NCBI RefSeq assembly: GCF_947495825.1
Contig: NZ_CANMAH010000003.1
Location: forward strand, 1 to 64,000
Length of the DNA stretch: 64,000 nucleotides
Origin: an uncultured Psychrobacter sp.
Lineage (GTDB): Bacteria > Pseudomonadota > Gammaproteobacteria > Pseudomonadales > Moraxellaceae
Direction: 5' to 3'
Both the position numbers and the translations under genes were made by a program. The notes beneath the pieces were generated by a model that saw nothing but the letters and a program-made list of their open reading frames with translations, was not told the origin of the DNA and ran no database searches. Positions within the stretch are counted from its first letter, which is position 1. Each line of letters opens with the position of its first letter. Positions 1-9,216 of the stretch are shown here, one piece after another.

Positions 1-520
1 AACTATGGCTCACCATCTAATCAGCTGAAAACCTTGAGAAAATGGTGTGATATTTAATCCTTATCTACTACAGCCCCTTAATATATTATTAATTTATAGC
101 AATAACTCAACCAATGCTAGTTTTTTATTCTAAAAAATATCTAAGTTAATCAATAGTTAACCAATGCTAAATAGTTTATGAAAATTTGGTTTCTCTGTAT
201 AAATAGAATGACGATACTGTCAATTTGAATAGAGTTAATAATGACATGGTGACTATGAGGTAATGACAAAAATCTGTAGTCTGTATTTATTTAATTAGAG
301 TCTGTTGAACATTCATGGCTATTTTCTATTTTTGTTTTATTTATGAGATGTTCGAGAAGTTCATAGTTGAAAAGTATAGTATTGAGTTTAGAAAGAAGTT
401 TTTTTAAAAAAGCTCGTAATCCATTATTTTATGTCAAAAAAACCTCGCCATAGCGAGGTTTCACGACCTTATCGAGTATGATTGGTTATATCTGCACCAG
501 CATTGATAACTTGTCTATGA
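1..520. other. Gene-free left edge with a copy of an adhesin-upstream element
   Basis: No credible gene is visible in this AT-rich stretch. It carries the terminator of the adhesin-like gene (441-460). Bases about 90-185 resemble bases about 1480-1575, the region upstream of the adhesin-like gene: both contain AATAACTCAACYAATGCTAG followed by a similar AT-rich tail ending near TAATAGTTT or AATAGTTTA. This suggests that a related minus-strand gene with the same upstream region lies just left of the window. That is inference. Confidence 0.45.
441..460 (-). terminator. Rho-independent terminator of the adhesin-head gene
   Basis: Perfect 8-bp stem, AACCTCGC (441-448) and GCGAGGTT (453-460), with a CATA loop. 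Read on the minus strand it is followed by a T run (bases 440-436 are A on the plus strand). It lies about 60 bp past the stop codon of the gene at 521-1345. Confidence 0.85.
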
Positions 521-1345
521 TTATTTAGCCGACTTGTAATAGTCAACGAGCATCGTGCCTAAAGTACCGTTGTCATCGATAGTGACTATTCTGACCGTAC
601 CTGACTGTGACGCGGTACTAGACTGCACTTGACCAGCGCTACCTAAGACGACTTGGTTGTTTTTAGCCGCCATTGCTTCGTTACCGATAGCGATACTGTT
701 CATACCGCCTGCCATAGATTTATTGCCTACGGCGACCGAATTTGCCCCTTGTGCTGCTGCTGCCTCACCCACTGCAGTAGAGCGTACGCCGCTCGCATTG
801 GCTATGTGCCCAAAAGCTTGCGCACGTTCGGCGGTAGCTTTTGATTGCCAACCGATAGACGTTGAGCCGAGACCAGCAGCGTTGGCTTCACCGCCGACGG
901 CCGTTGCTGAGTTGAGACCTGCATTGGCTTTATTACCGATGGCAACGGTATCATTAGTACCGCCAGCGGATGCCGCTTCACCCACCGCGGTAGAACGTAC
1001 GCCACTCGCATTGGCTAGATGACCAAAAGCTTGCGCACGTTCAGCAGTGGCTTTAGACTGCCAGCCAATAGACGTTGAGCCGAGACCAGCGGCATTGGCT
1101 TGACCGCCGACGGCCGTTGCTGAATTCAGACCTGCTTTGGCTTGACTACCGATAGCGACGGTATCGTTAGTGCCACCAGCCATAGCAGTATTGCCAAGAG
1201 CGAGGGCAGTACTGCTAGTTGCATTTGTATTCATTGATTGAGACTCAGCGCTTGACGCCATAGTTGTGCATGAAGCGACGCCTGCGACCGCTAAAGTAAG
1301 CATGCTTATTTTGAATGCTAAGTTTGGTAGAAAGTCCATTTTCAT
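521..1345 (-). CDS. YadA-like head-repeat lipoprotein lacking a membrane anchor
   Basis: A 274-residue protein made mostly of trimeric-autotransporter head motifs (SxAxAxG-type 14-mers such as NSVAVGNKSMAGG and NSIAIGNEAMAA). Residues about 45-190 are two copies of a 71-residue block, encoded by a 213-bp tandem duplication (768-980 and 981-1193). The N-terminus looks like a signal sequence with a lipobox-type ending, VASC, putting a Cys at residue 26. There is no stalk coiled coil and no C-terminal YadA beta-barrel, so it is not a classical autotransporter. It may be a lipid-anchored or secreted head-only protein; its function is unknown. The start is supported by an AGGA about 9 bases before the ATG, and a terminator follows the stop. 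Confidence 0.8.
   Translation of the reverse strand: MKMDFLPNLAFKISMLTLAVAGVASCTTMASSAESQSMNTNATSSTALALGNTAMAGGTNDTVAIGSQAKAGLNSATAVGGQANAAGLGSTSIGWQSKATAERAQAFGHLANASGVRSTAVGEAASAGGTNDTVAIGNKANAGLNSATAVGGEANAAGLGSTSIGWQSKATAERAQAFGHIANASGVRSTAVGEAAAAQGANSVAVGNKSMAGGMNSIAIGNEAMAAKNNQVVLGSAGQVQSSTASQSGTVRIVTIDDNGTLGTMLVDYYKSAK
768..1193 (-). repeat. Tandem 213-bp duplication inside the adhesin-head gene
   Basis: Two head-to-tail 213-bp units (768-980 and 981-1193), diverged mainly by synonymous changes. Each encodes a 71-residue block including TNDTVAIG, GLNSATAVGG, STSIGWQSKATAERAQAFGH and ASGVRSTAVGEAA. In-frame duplication is the usual way such head domains lengthen. Confidence 0.85.
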
Positions 1346-1683
1346 TATAAATTATCCTATTTTAAAAAAGCCGTCTTGGCTAAGTATTGGTTTGAGTAGG
1401 TAGTAATAGAATTTATATTGCTTGCAGTGTTGGATCCCTCCCATGATAAAAATATGAACATATATTTATAAATGCAAACATACTATTAACTTATATTAAT
1501 AACTCAACTAATGCTAGTATTTTATTTCAAATGTTATTTAGGTTGATAAACTGCCAATCAACGCCTAATAGTTTTAGTCTGCGTATCGTCATCTCATTGC
1601 ATATCTATGTAATTTGTATAAAGCGATTGGCGATGAGGCCATTCCTGTTGTACCCTAAACCTTTGTTTTTTTAATGAAGGAAA
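1346..1683. other. Divergent intergenic region (adhesin-head gene and MalY-type gene)
   Basis: AT-rich spacer between divergent genes, which must hold both promoters. Bases about 1480-1575 are the second copy of the element also seen at about 90-185. I see no RNA gene and no clear additional ORF. Confidence 0.4.
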
Positions 1684-2856
1684 ATGCCTGTGCTATATAA
1701 CTTTGATGAGATAATTGACAGACGCGGTACAGGGTCCCTTAAATGGCATTATAACGATGACACTATTGCGCTTTGGGTAGCAGATATGGATTTTAAAGCT
1801 GCGCCGCCTATCCTAAACACGATTGAACGCGTACTGCAGCATGGCGTATTGGGCTATACCAAACCCACTGATGCGCTATATCAAGCGATTATTGACTGGC
1901 ATGGTAGCCGTTATGGTTTAGCATTGAACAAAAAACACATCCTCTTTTCTCACGGTGTCATACCAAGTTTGGCATTGATGCTGAGAATGTTTACTGAGGC
2001 AGAAGATGCGGTCATGGTTAATGATCCCATTTATGCCCCTTTTATGACTAAGGTTGAGCAAAATAGTCGTACGCTCGTGACTTCTGCTTTAAAAGAGGTT
2101 GAGGGTAAATATCAGCTAGATTTGGCCGATATAGAAGCTAAGATAGTCGAGCATGAGGTCAAGCTGTATTTGTTATGCAATCCGCATAATCCAGGCGGGC
2201 GCGTGTGGACGAGGGATGAGCTTCAAGCGTTGCTGTCGATTTGCAAAAAGCATGATGTAGCGATTGTCAGCGATGAGATTCATCAAGATTTAACTTTGAA
2301 CGGTCATACGTTTACCCCTTTTTTAACGCTAGCAGAAGGTTATGAGCATAAAGTAGTGAGCCTAACTTCGATGACCAAAACCTTTAACGTCGCTGGTATT
2401 AAAAGCTCAATCATCTTTGCTAAAGATGAGGCGTTAATCAATAAAATTAACTGGCAGCAGCGCTTAAGTGATGAGCACGATCTTAATTTGTTTGCTTATG
2501 AAGTGACTTATAGTGCTTATAAAGAAGGTAGGGAGTGGTTGGCGCAGGCGTTAACGTATATCGAAACCAATATAGAGTTCGCTGTGCAGTTTTTGAATCA
2601 GCATTTGCCTGATATTAAGGTCATGCGCCCAGAGGCGTCGTATTTGATATGGCTTGATTGTTCAGCATATGGTCAAGACGATAAGACACTTTATGACGCG
2701 CTTAGAGACGCTAAAGTTGAGCTCAGTGCCGGTATTCAATACGGTGACGCTGGTCATCTTAAAATGCGCCTGAACGTAGCATGTCCTAAAGCGCTGCTAA
2801 TAGAAGGGTTAAATCGTATACATACGGCTTTTAATAGTGTGAATGATCATAAATAA
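1684..2856 (+). CDS. MalY/PatB family PLP-dependent cystathionine beta-lyase
   Basis: A 390-residue fold-type I aminotransferase-like protein, the usual length for the MalY/PatB family, which cleaves C-S bonds of cystathionine or cysteine conjugates to pyruvate, ammonia and a thiol. Visible signatures are WVADMDF near residue 31, NPHNPGG at about 166-172, SDEIHQDL at about 196-203, and the PLP lysine in SMTKTFN at about residue 232. GAAGGA precedes the ATG. The gene is monocistronic, divergent from the adhesin-like gene and convergent with the BCCT gene, with which it shares a terminator. The family assignment is firm. The physiological substrate cannot be read from sequence; some family members are regulators or C-S lyases rather than methionine biosynthetic enzymes. 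Confidence 0.88.
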   Translation: MPVLYNFDEIIDRRGTGSLKWHYNDDTIALWVADMDFKAAPPILNTIERVLQHGVLGYTKPTDALYQAIIDWHGSRYGLALNKKHILFSHGVIPSLALMLRMFTEAEDAVMVNDPIYAPFMTKVEQNSRTLVTSALKEVEGKYQLDLADIEAKIVEHEVKLYLLCNPHNPGGRVWTRDELQALLSICKKHDVAIVSDEIHQDLTLNGHTFTPFLTLAEGYEHKVVSLTSMTKTFNVAGIKSSIIFAKDEALINKINWQQRLSDEHDLNLFAYEVTYSAYKEGREWLAQALTYIETNIEFAVQFLNQHLPDIKVMRPEASYLIWLDCSAYGQDDKTLYDALRDAKVELSAGIQYGDAGHLKMRLNVACPKALLIEGLNRIHTAFNSVNDHK

Positions 2857-2867
2857 AAAAATAAAAA

Positions 2868-2893
2868 GGCTGGGAGACCAATATCACCCAGCC
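2868..2893. terminator. Terminator between malY-like and BCCT genes
   Basis: Stem GGCTGGG (2868-2874) with CCCAGCC (2887-2893). An A-rich tract at 2851-2867 becomes a T tract on the minus strand, so it best serves the BCCT gene. It is also placed to stop the plus-strand gene ending at 2856. Confidence 0.75.
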
Positions 2894-2928
2894 TGTTGAC
2901 TTGTTATTTTAATCAAAGCATAAGTATG

Positions 2929-4803
2929 TTACTTCCCGTTTGTATCGTTCTCAGATTGTCCAAGATTGATACGCATCTGCTTCCATTCATCTTGCTGAGC
3001 CAATATCGAGCCTTCGAGTGCCTCTGATGTCAACCCCTCTTGCCACGGTGAATTATCAGGCAGCTCTTCAATATGAATGGTTTTTACCCCGTAATCAGGC
3101 TGATAAGCCAGATCATAGCGCGCCGCTTTAATCACCGAGATGATCATCATTGATAGGATAATAATGAGCGGCGCACCCGCGATGATAGACGCAGTCTGTA
3201 AGGTTTGCAGGTCTCCCAAAAACATCAAAATAGCAGGCAACAAGCACAATGTGAATGCCCAAAATAGACGGTTCCAACGATGCGGTTCGTCATCGACTTC
3301 TTTTTGTACCACGGACGCCAAGATATAAGAGATAGAATCAAAAGTCGTGGCAGTAAAGATAGTGGCCAAAAAGGTAAAGATAGCGATGACGACATAAGAC
3401 ATCGGCAAGCTATTTAAGATGGCAAAGATGGCCGCAGTGGGCGACTCATTATTTAGGACAGCAACCACATCTACTGTGCCAGTCAATTGTAGATAGAGAC
3501 CATAATTACCCAAGATAATCATAAACATCGCACAGCCCATCGAGCCATAGAACATCGAGCCTAAGACCATATTACGTATCGTACGTCCTCTCGAGATTTT
3601 GGCGATGAATAAGCCAATAGTCGGTGCAAATACCAACCACCATGCCCAATAGAAAACGGTCCAATCTTGCGGGAAGGTGGTGTGCTCAAAGCCGAACTGT
3701 TGGAAGTCTTTAAAGGGTTCAACATAGGTCATCATGCGCGGCATTTCGGTGATAGAACGCCCGATGGCTTCTAAGCCCGTATTTAAGATAAAGACGGTTG
3801 GCCCAACGACTAAGATGAACAGCAGAAATATCACAGCCAAATAAAAATTGATGTTAGAGAGTTTTTGAATGCCGCCTTTTAACCCCTGATACGCACTATA
3901 GGCAAAAATCATGGTAGTCACTAATAACACCACAATTTGCATAGTTATGTTACGCGGTAAACCAAATAAATTGTATAAACCTTCGTTGATAAGCGGAGAG
4001 GCAAGACCCAGTGTCGTCGCACCGCCCCCCACCATACCAAAGACAAACAGCACGTCGAGCATCTTAGCCCAATTGCTACCAGCCAGCTTTTCGCCTAGTA
4101 ATGGCATAAGCGTTTGGCTGACCTTAAGTACTGGGGTCTGACGCACATAATAAAAATAAGCAATCGGAACCGCTGGTACTAAATAGATGGCCCAAGCGAC
4201 AGGTCCCCAATGAAAGATGCCATAGGTGGTGGCCCAGCGAATGGCGTCTGGTGAGCCGCTTGCTAAGTTAAAAGGCGGGCCTTGATAATAATACGCCCAC
4301 TCAATCAAACCCCAGTAAAGAATACTGGCGCCAATACCCCCGCAGAACAGCATCGATGCCCAAGAGACATCGGAGAATTCAGCGGTTTCTTCTGGTCGGC
4401 CCAGTTTGATCTTGCCAATATCCGAAAGTACAATGTAAATGACGAACAATAAAGCAATGACACCAAAGGCCAGATAAGCAAAGCCAAAGTTAGCACTGAC
4501 AAAGCTGCGAGCGATCCCAACCCATTCTTTGCCTTGCTCAGGAAACAGTATCAAAGGCACAGCAATACTAAAAAGTATGACAAGCACCATAAAAAAAGTA
4601 AATTTGTCAATACGGGTATCGGGTACATGATCAGGTCGCCACTGCGGAATAGACATACCCACATCGAAGGTACCTAGATGCGGCGGTTTATGATGTTTGG
4701 ATCGTGCTTTTACATAGTCTGGAAGATATTCTTTTGATAGCCCGAGACCTGACGTAGATTTATCAGGTTTTTTAATGCCCTTACTGTTATCAGTGTTGCC
4801 CAT
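2929..4803 (-). CDS. BCCT family betaine/choline/carnitine transporter
   Basis: A 624-residue inner-membrane protein with about twelve hydrophobic segments between residues about 70 and 560, flanked by hydrophilic tails. It contains the BCCT signature DWTVFYWAWW followed by GLFIAKISRGRTIRN. Members import quaternary-ammonium or sulfonium osmolytes (glycine betaine, choline, carnitine, ectoine, DMSP), driven by sodium or proton gradients, as compatible solutes or nutrients. The start is supported by AAAGAGA before the ATG. It lies 31 bases downstream of a cupin gene on the same strand, so the two are probably co-transcribed. Substrate specificity is not decidable here; the cupin neighbour, if a catabolic lyase, would hint at a nutrient role (inference). 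Confidence 0.92.
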   Translation of the reverse strand: MGNTDNSKGIKKPDKSTSGLGLSKEYLPDYVKARSKHHKPPHLGTFDVGMSIPQWRPDHVPDTRIDKFTFFMVLVILFSIAVPLILFPEQGKEWVGIARSFVSANFGFAYLAFGVIALLFVIYIVLSDIGKIKLGRPEETAEFSDVSWASMLFCGGIGASILYWGLIEWAYYYQGPPFNLASGSPDAIRWATTYGIFHWGPVAWAIYLVPAVPIAYFYYVRQTPVLKVSQTLMPLLGEKLAGSNWAKMLDVLFVFGMVGGGATTLGLASPLINEGLYNLFGLPRNITMQIVVLLVTTMIFAYSAYQGLKGGIQKLSNINFYLAVIFLLFILVVGPTVFILNTGLEAIGRSITEMPRMMTYVEPFKDFQQFGFEHTTFPQDWTVFYWAWWLVFAPTIGLFIAKISRGRTIRNMVLGSMFYGSMGCAMFMIILGNYGLYLQLTGTVDVVAVLNNESPTAAIFAILNSLPMSYVVIAIFTFLATIFTATTFDSISYILASVVQKEVDDEPHRWNRLFWAFTLCLLPAILMFLGDLQTLQTASIIAGAPLIIILSMMIISVIKAARYDLAYQPDYGVKTIHIEELPDNSPWQEGLTSEALEGSILAQQDEWKQMRINLGQSENDTNGK

Positions 4804-4834
4804 GTTGTTTTCTCTTTGTATTGGATGTTAAATT

Positions 4835-5353
4835 TTATACCTCGCCTAAATTTTCTAAGTCTACAAATTCCTTTTTTCCGTGAATAGTATACATTTTTCG
4901 ATTGATCCCTGGGTAATGGCAAATATCAAACGGTGGTCTGTTGCCGCCCATCAGATAGACTGCGTCCGTATCGCTATCATTAATCATAGAATGCGCAGCA
5001 CCATGCGCGGGGAAACCTACAAAATCACCAGCAGCTAACTGATAGCACTCTTCTCCATAATGCAATAAAAGCTGTCCTGATAATACATAGACAAATTCGT
5101 CTGACTCTTCATGATAATGATGCTGTGTGGTCTCATCACCCGGCTCAACGCGCACAAGATGCAAACCAAATTTGGTCAGACCAGTGATATCACTCAACGA
5201 AACTGTATGCCGAATAGCGCGCTCATTAAACTGATGAACATGCTTGGTCTCAGGCGTATCTTCGATATCAGACTTAGTTAGGATGTAATCTTGGGTACTT
5301 TTGAGCGTCTCTTGCGGTAGCTCTAGGGATAACCCTTCCAATGGCTTAGTCAT
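4835..5353 (-). CDS. Small cupin-domain protein, first gene of the BCCT operon
   Basis: A 172-residue single-domain cupin. Motif 1 is PGDETTQHHYHEESDEFVYV, with metal ligands H79, H81 and E86. Motif 2 is GDFVGFPAHGAAHSMIN, with H121 as the fourth probable ligand. All usual ligands are present, so a metal-binding role is likely. Cupins of this size include sugar isomerases, dioxygenases, DMSP lyases and sensor domains, so no reaction is assigned. It is transcribed just ahead of the BCCT transporter gene. The start is an ATG preceded by GGAG. Confidence 0.82.
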   Translation of the reverse strand: MTKPLEGLSLELPQETLKSTQDYILTKSDIEDTPETKHVHQFNERAIRHTVSLSDITGLTKFGLHLVRVEPGDETTQHHYHEESDEFVYVLSGQLLLHYGEECYQLAAGDFVGFPAHGAAHSMINDSDTDAVYLMGGNRPPFDICHYPGINRKMYTIHGKKEFVDLENLGEV

Positions 5354-5516
5354 GGTTTGTCTCCGTTACTTTTATTTTGTGCATAATCTTATAGTAGCTA
5401 TAAATGCGTGGTTTTGTTTGCTTAATTACGTATAAAATGCGGTTAGTAAGCGTCCAGCTTTCTTATTATCGATATTGCTGCCTGTTCTTTTCTCACATTC
5501 AATACTGTCAAATTCA

Positions 5517-5572
5517 AATAACTGCGAATAATTGGCAAAACGGCTAATAATCGTCAATAACTGCGAATAATT
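5517..5572. repeat. 17-bp direct repeats upstream of guaA
   Basis: AATAACTGCGAATAATT occurs at 5517-5533 and again, identically, at 5556-5572, 39 bp apart start to start. The pair ends 75 bp before the guaA start, where a regulator could act. No regulator is recognised, so the role is unproven. Confidence 0.6.
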
Positions 5573-5647
5573 CATCATCTAATAGCCATTAATGGGCGCA
5601 AACTTGTTAAAATAGGGCACTAATTTTTTCTTGATGGACATCGATTT

Positions 5648-7267
5648 ATGACCACTGCCGCTGCCACTACTGCATTACCTACTATCAAGCAAGACCGCAT
5701 TCTTATTCTCGATTTTGGCTCGCAGTACAGCCAGCTCATCGCTCGCCGTGTGCGCGACTCTGGCGTTTTTTGTGAGATGTTTCCTTATGATATCGACACT
5801 CAGCGCATCCATGACTTTGGTGCCAAAGGTGTCATCCTATCGGGCGGCCCTGAGAGTGTGCATGCGGAAAACAGCCCACGTATCAATGACGCTGTGTTTG
5901 AGCTTGGTGTACCAGTACTTGGCATTTGCTACGGTATGCAGGCGATGGCAGATCGTTTCGGCGGTAAGGTACATGCCAGTGATATCCATGAGTTTGGCGC
6001 AGCGACCATCAATGTCAATGGCCATTCAAAGCTTACTGATGGCATCGAAGACAGCGTCAATGAAGACAAATCGACCACGCTAAACGTCTGGATGAGCCAT
6101 GGCGACAAGGTCATCGAAGCGCCGCAAGGCTTTGATATTATCGCTAGTACGCCTAGCTGTCCGATTGCCATTATGGCCAATGATGATAAGCAATACTATG
6201 GTCTCCAGTTTCATCCCGAAGTCACTCATACCCTACAAGGTCAGGCGCTGCTAGGCCGCTTTGTCCATCAAATCTGCGACTGTGCTGGTGAGTGGACACC
6301 GGACAATATCGTCGATATGCGGGTGGCACAGCTCAAAGAGCAAATCGGTGACAAGCAAGTATTGCTCGGCCTGTCAGGCGGCGTCGACAGCTCAGTGGTT
6401 GCCGCGCTATTGCACAAGGCGATCGGCGATCAGCTCACCTGTGTATTCGTCGATAATGGCCTGCTGCGTCTGCACGAAGGCGATCAAGTGATGCAAGTGT
6501 TTGCCGAAAACATGGGCGTCAAGGTCATCCGTGTCGATGCCGAAGATTTGTTCCTAGACGCTCTAGCAGGCGAGTCTGACCCTGAAGCCAAACGTAAAAT
6601 CATCGGTAAAACCTTTATCGACGTGTTTGCCAATAGTGCCCGCGAAATCAGCGCGCAAAGCGATGGCAAAACCATTGAGTTCTTAGCACAGGGGACGATT
6701 TATCCTGACGTCATCGAATCAGCGAAATCACATCAAGGTAAAGCGCATGTGATTAAGAGCCACCATAACGTTGGTGGTCTACCAGATGACTTGGCGTTTG
6801 AATTGGTCGAGCCGTTACGCGATCTATTTAAAGATGAAGTGCGTAAACTTGGTATCACCCTTGGCTTACCAGAGAAGATGATTTACCGTCATCCGTTCCC
6901 AGGCCCAGGTCTAGGCGTGCGAATCCTTGGCGAAGTCAAAAAAGAATATGCTGATATCCTGCGTCTTGCCGATGCGATCTTTATGCAAGAGCTGGAGCGT
7001 TCAGGTTGGTACGACAAGACCGCGCAAGCGTTTGCGGTATTCCAACCGATCAAGTCAGTTGGCGTGGTCGGTGATGGTCGCCGCTATGCGTGGGTGATTG
7101 CGCTACGTGCGGTCGAGACGGTGGACTTTATGACCGCGCGCTTTGCCCATCTGCCGTATGATTTGATTGAGACAGTATCGAATCGCATCATGAATGAAAT
7201 CGCTGATGTCTCACGCGTGACTTATGATGTGTCGAGCAAGCCGCCGGCGACGATTGAGTGGGAATAA
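5648..7267 (+). CDS. guaA: GMP synthase (glutamine-hydrolysing)
   Basis: A 539-residue two-domain enzyme that converts XMP to GMP with ATP and glutamine, the last step of guanine nucleotide synthesis. The N-terminal class I glutamine amidotransferase domain shows [10 protein letters not shown], the nucleophile Cys94 in GICYGMQ, and the triad HPE in FHPEVTHT. The ATP pyrophosphatase P-loop is [15 protein letters not shown] near residue 243. The C-terminal dimerisation domain has [13 protein letters not shown] and ends in the invariant PPATIEWE. It is slightly longer at the N-terminus than the 525-residue E. coli enzyme. It is monocistronic and ends at a strong terminator. Confidence 0.97.
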   Translation: MTTAAATTALPTIKQDRILILDFGSQYSQLIARRVRDSGVFCEMFPYDIDTQRIHDFGAKGVILSGGPESVHAENSPRINDAVFELGVPVLGICYGMQAMADRFGGKVHASDIHEFGAATINVNGHSKLTDGIEDSVNEDKSTTLNVWMSHGDKVIEAPQGFDIIASTPSCPIAIMANDDKQYYGLQFHPEVTHTLQGQALLGRFVHQICDCAGEWTPDNIVDMRVAQLKEQIGDKQVLLGLSGGVDSSVVAALLHKAIGDQLTCVFVDNGLLRLHEGDQVMQVFAENMGVKVIRVDAEDLFLDALAGESDPEAKRKIIGKTFIDVFANSAREISAQSDGKTIEFLAQGTIYPDVIESAKSHQGKAHVIKSHHNVGGLPDDLAFELVEPLRDLFKDEVRKLGITLGLPEKMIYRHPFPGPGLGVRILGEVKKEYADILRLADAIFMQELERSGWYDKTAQAFAVFQPIKSVGVVGDGRRYAWVIALRAVETVDFMTARFAHLPYDLIETVSNRIMNEIADVSRVTYDVSSKPPATIEWE

Positions 7268-7287
7268 CTTTCTAGTCTTAAGCGCAT

Positions 7288-7318
7288 AAAAAAAGCCCAT
7301 CGTTGTATGGGCTTTTTT
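7288..7318 (+). terminator. guaA terminator
   Basis: Stem AAGCCCAT (7293-7300) with ATGGGCTT (7307-7314), extended by flanking A and T runs, 25 bp past the guaA stop codon. Confidence 0.9.
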
Positions 7319-7563
7319 GTGGGTGGCATTCCTATACTTCGCTCTACTGATTGCTGTAATAAAAATATAAAAACGGCCACCGTTACCCAACCGATTAATA
7401 ATACTTATCAAGGTTATCAGCTATTAAAATCGGTCATCACGTTCATAAGGCGTATCATAGTGGCACGTAATAAGGCGGTATGGATTGCCCAACAGCGAAT
7501 GATAAACAGGCAATGACCAACGCTATCGCCGCCATAACACAAAACAAGCATAAGGATTTTATA

Positions 7564-8085
7564 ATGAACGTACTTGCCTTTGGCACCAGCAACAGCAGAA
7601 ATTCTATCAACCAAAAACTGGCACGCTATAGCGCCACACAGATTGATGATGCCAATGTGACCTTGCTCGATATTCATGATCTTGAGATGCCGATCTATAG
7701 TGAAGAGCGCGAAAAAGAGAGCGGTATCCCGCAATTTGCCCATGATTTTTATCAAGCGATTGGCGAGGCGGATGCTATCGTCATCTCGTTTGCGGAATAC
7801 AACGGCTCGTACACTTCTGCTTATAAAAATCTGTTTGACTGGGCATCGCGTATCGATATGAAGGTCTATCAAGACAAGCCAATGATTATGTTGGCCACTT
7901 CACCAGGGCCGAGCGGCGCGCAAAGCGTCCTTGCTGCGGCCGAAGGCTCAGCGCCATTCTTTGCCGCTGATGTTAAAGGCGCGCTGTCATTGCCTAACTT
8001 CTTTGATAACTTTGATGTCGAGAAAGGCGAAGTGACGGATGAATCGTTTAATCAGCAATTGAATGAGATTATCAGTAAGCTGTAA
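7564..8085 (+). CDS. NADPH-dependent FMN reductase family flavoprotein
   Basis: A 173-residue flavodoxin-like protein of the NADPH-dependent FMN reductase family. The N-terminal phosphate-binding loop is AFGTSNSRNSINQKL. The family motif is SFAEYNGSYTSAYKNLFDWASR, followed by KPMIMLATSPGPSGAQ. Such enzymes reduce flavins, quinones, azo dyes or metals; the substrate here is unknown. The frame is open upstream to 7480, but the ATG at 7564 has AAGGA just ahead and begins the conserved domain, so I chose it. It is monocistronic and followed by a terminator. Confidence 0.88.
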   Translation: MNVLAFGTSNSRNSINQKLARYSATQIDDANVTLLDIHDLEMPIYSEEREKESGIPQFAHDFYQAIGEADAIVISFAEYNGSYTSAYKNLFDWASRIDMKVYQDKPMIMLATSPGPSGAQSVLAAAEGSAPFFAADVKGALSLPNFFDNFDVEKGEVTDESFNQQLNEIISKL

Positions 8086-8115
8086 GCTTTGGACGATTGA
8101 TAGGCAATAGAAAAA

Positions 8116-8143
8116 CACTCAACTTGGTTGGGTGTTTTTTTTT
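8116..8143 (+). terminator. Terminator of the FMN reductase gene
   Basis: Stem CACTCAAC (8116-8123) with GTTGGGTG (8127-8134), one G-T wobble, followed by nine T residues. Confidence 0.9.
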
Positions 8144-8213
8144 GAGCGCGGAGTACTCCATAGAGTTCCAGATAAGCTAAAATAACAAAATATAATCTGA
8201 AGGAAGGTTGAAG

Positions 8214-9200
8214 ATGGATTTTCGCAGTGAGACAAAAGAACAGCACTTTTTATCTCAAGTAGAGCAAAGATTTAACAGTATAAATCGGAACGCTAACAAG
8301 GAAAATCAAAGGATATATTCATTTAGCTTAAAAAATCGTGACTCATACATAGTTAGCATGGATTCTAAAAAAGGGATAAATATATCAAATAATCTGCAAA
8401 TTTTGCATTTATTTAGCTTTGATGTTTTAGAAGAATGTGCTTATAGATATAATTTTGAAAATTTATTTGAAAGTTATGAAAGTAGGATAAGGGATAATAC
8501 TAATAGTCTAATAGTTAAGTTGAAAAATAACGAAGATGATATTAAATCAGAAGTAATTAATATCTTTAGATCTAAAATTCTAAACTCTATTAGAAATCCT
8601 TATTCTATAGAGAAAAATCTGAATACCTTTTCTGATATTAAAGGTTTGCATCCAACTGATGACGTGCATTTTAAAAATTTTAACCGTGTGTTAAAAGGTA
8701 AAAATCCTCAGCAAAATTATATATGTAAAATACTAGGCATAACAGAAAAGAATTATAGAGACTGGTTAGCGACTCTTTTTATGTTGTTGAATCTTATGGA
8801 GGAAGAAAAAGTTAGCTTTTTAGATCAAGTTATCACAAGAATTTTTGAGAATAAAATTTTGGATACTAGAGTATATATATATACCTATGATGAAAAATCA
8901 TGTCTGCTTTCTGATAGAGGGTTTAATTTATACGAAGAAGGTAATAAAATGATATGGGATTTTAATTTATGCTCCAATATATTTGTAACTTATTGTTTTA
9001 TAGATATAGAGAGTTCAGATTTAAATATCGAGGAAGATATATTGAATTACTTAAAAACAAAGCCTAAAGAAATAATTATAGATATCCGAAATAATGACCT
9101 AAGGGCGTTAGAACAATATAATAAACGCACAGTAAGCTTTTGCCATAAACAAGTATTTGGCGCAAGCAAAGAGTACCAAGGTGTGAAAGTCTCTTCGTAA
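8214..9200 (+). CDS. AT-rich orphan protein of unknown function
   Basis: A 328-residue protein I do not recognise. It is rich in Asn, Lys, Ile, Glu and Tyr and has no signal peptide or membrane segment. A mid-region stretch (NYRDWLATLFMLLNLMEEEK) is predicted helical and amphipathic. Base composition and codon use are much more AT-rich than the neighbours, the classic look of recent transfer. The last 25 or so codons (after about 9125) return to native composition, so the C-terminus may be chimeric. An in-frame TTG lies at 8208, but AGGAAGG at 8201-8207 is correctly spaced only for the ATG at 8214. It sits alone between two terminators, so it is expressed on its own if at all. A defence or phage-derived role is possible but not shown. 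Confidence 0.7.
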   Translation: MDFRSETKEQHFLSQVEQRFNSINRNANKENQRIYSFSLKNRDSYIVSMDSKKGINISNNLQILHLFSFDVLEECAYRYNFENLFESYESRIRDNTNSLIVKLKNNEDDIKSEVINIFRSKILNSIRNPYSIEKNLNTFSDIKGLHPTDDVHFKNFNRVLKGKNPQQNYICKILGITEKNYRDWLATLFMLLNLMEEEKVSFLDQVITRIFENKILDTRVYIYTYDEKSCLLSDRGFNLYEEGNKMIWDFNLCSNIFVTYCFIDIESSDLNIEEDILNYLKTKPKEIIIDIRNNDLRALEQYNKRTVSFCHKQVFGASKEYQGVKVSS

Positions 9201-9216
9201 GCCGCCTATGCTTGAT

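Noticed and set aside
657..1022. 121-codon plus-strand frame opposite the adhesin-head gene
   Set aside because: It is the complement of repetitive head codons and has no ribosome site; the Ala/Pro-rich product is an artefact.
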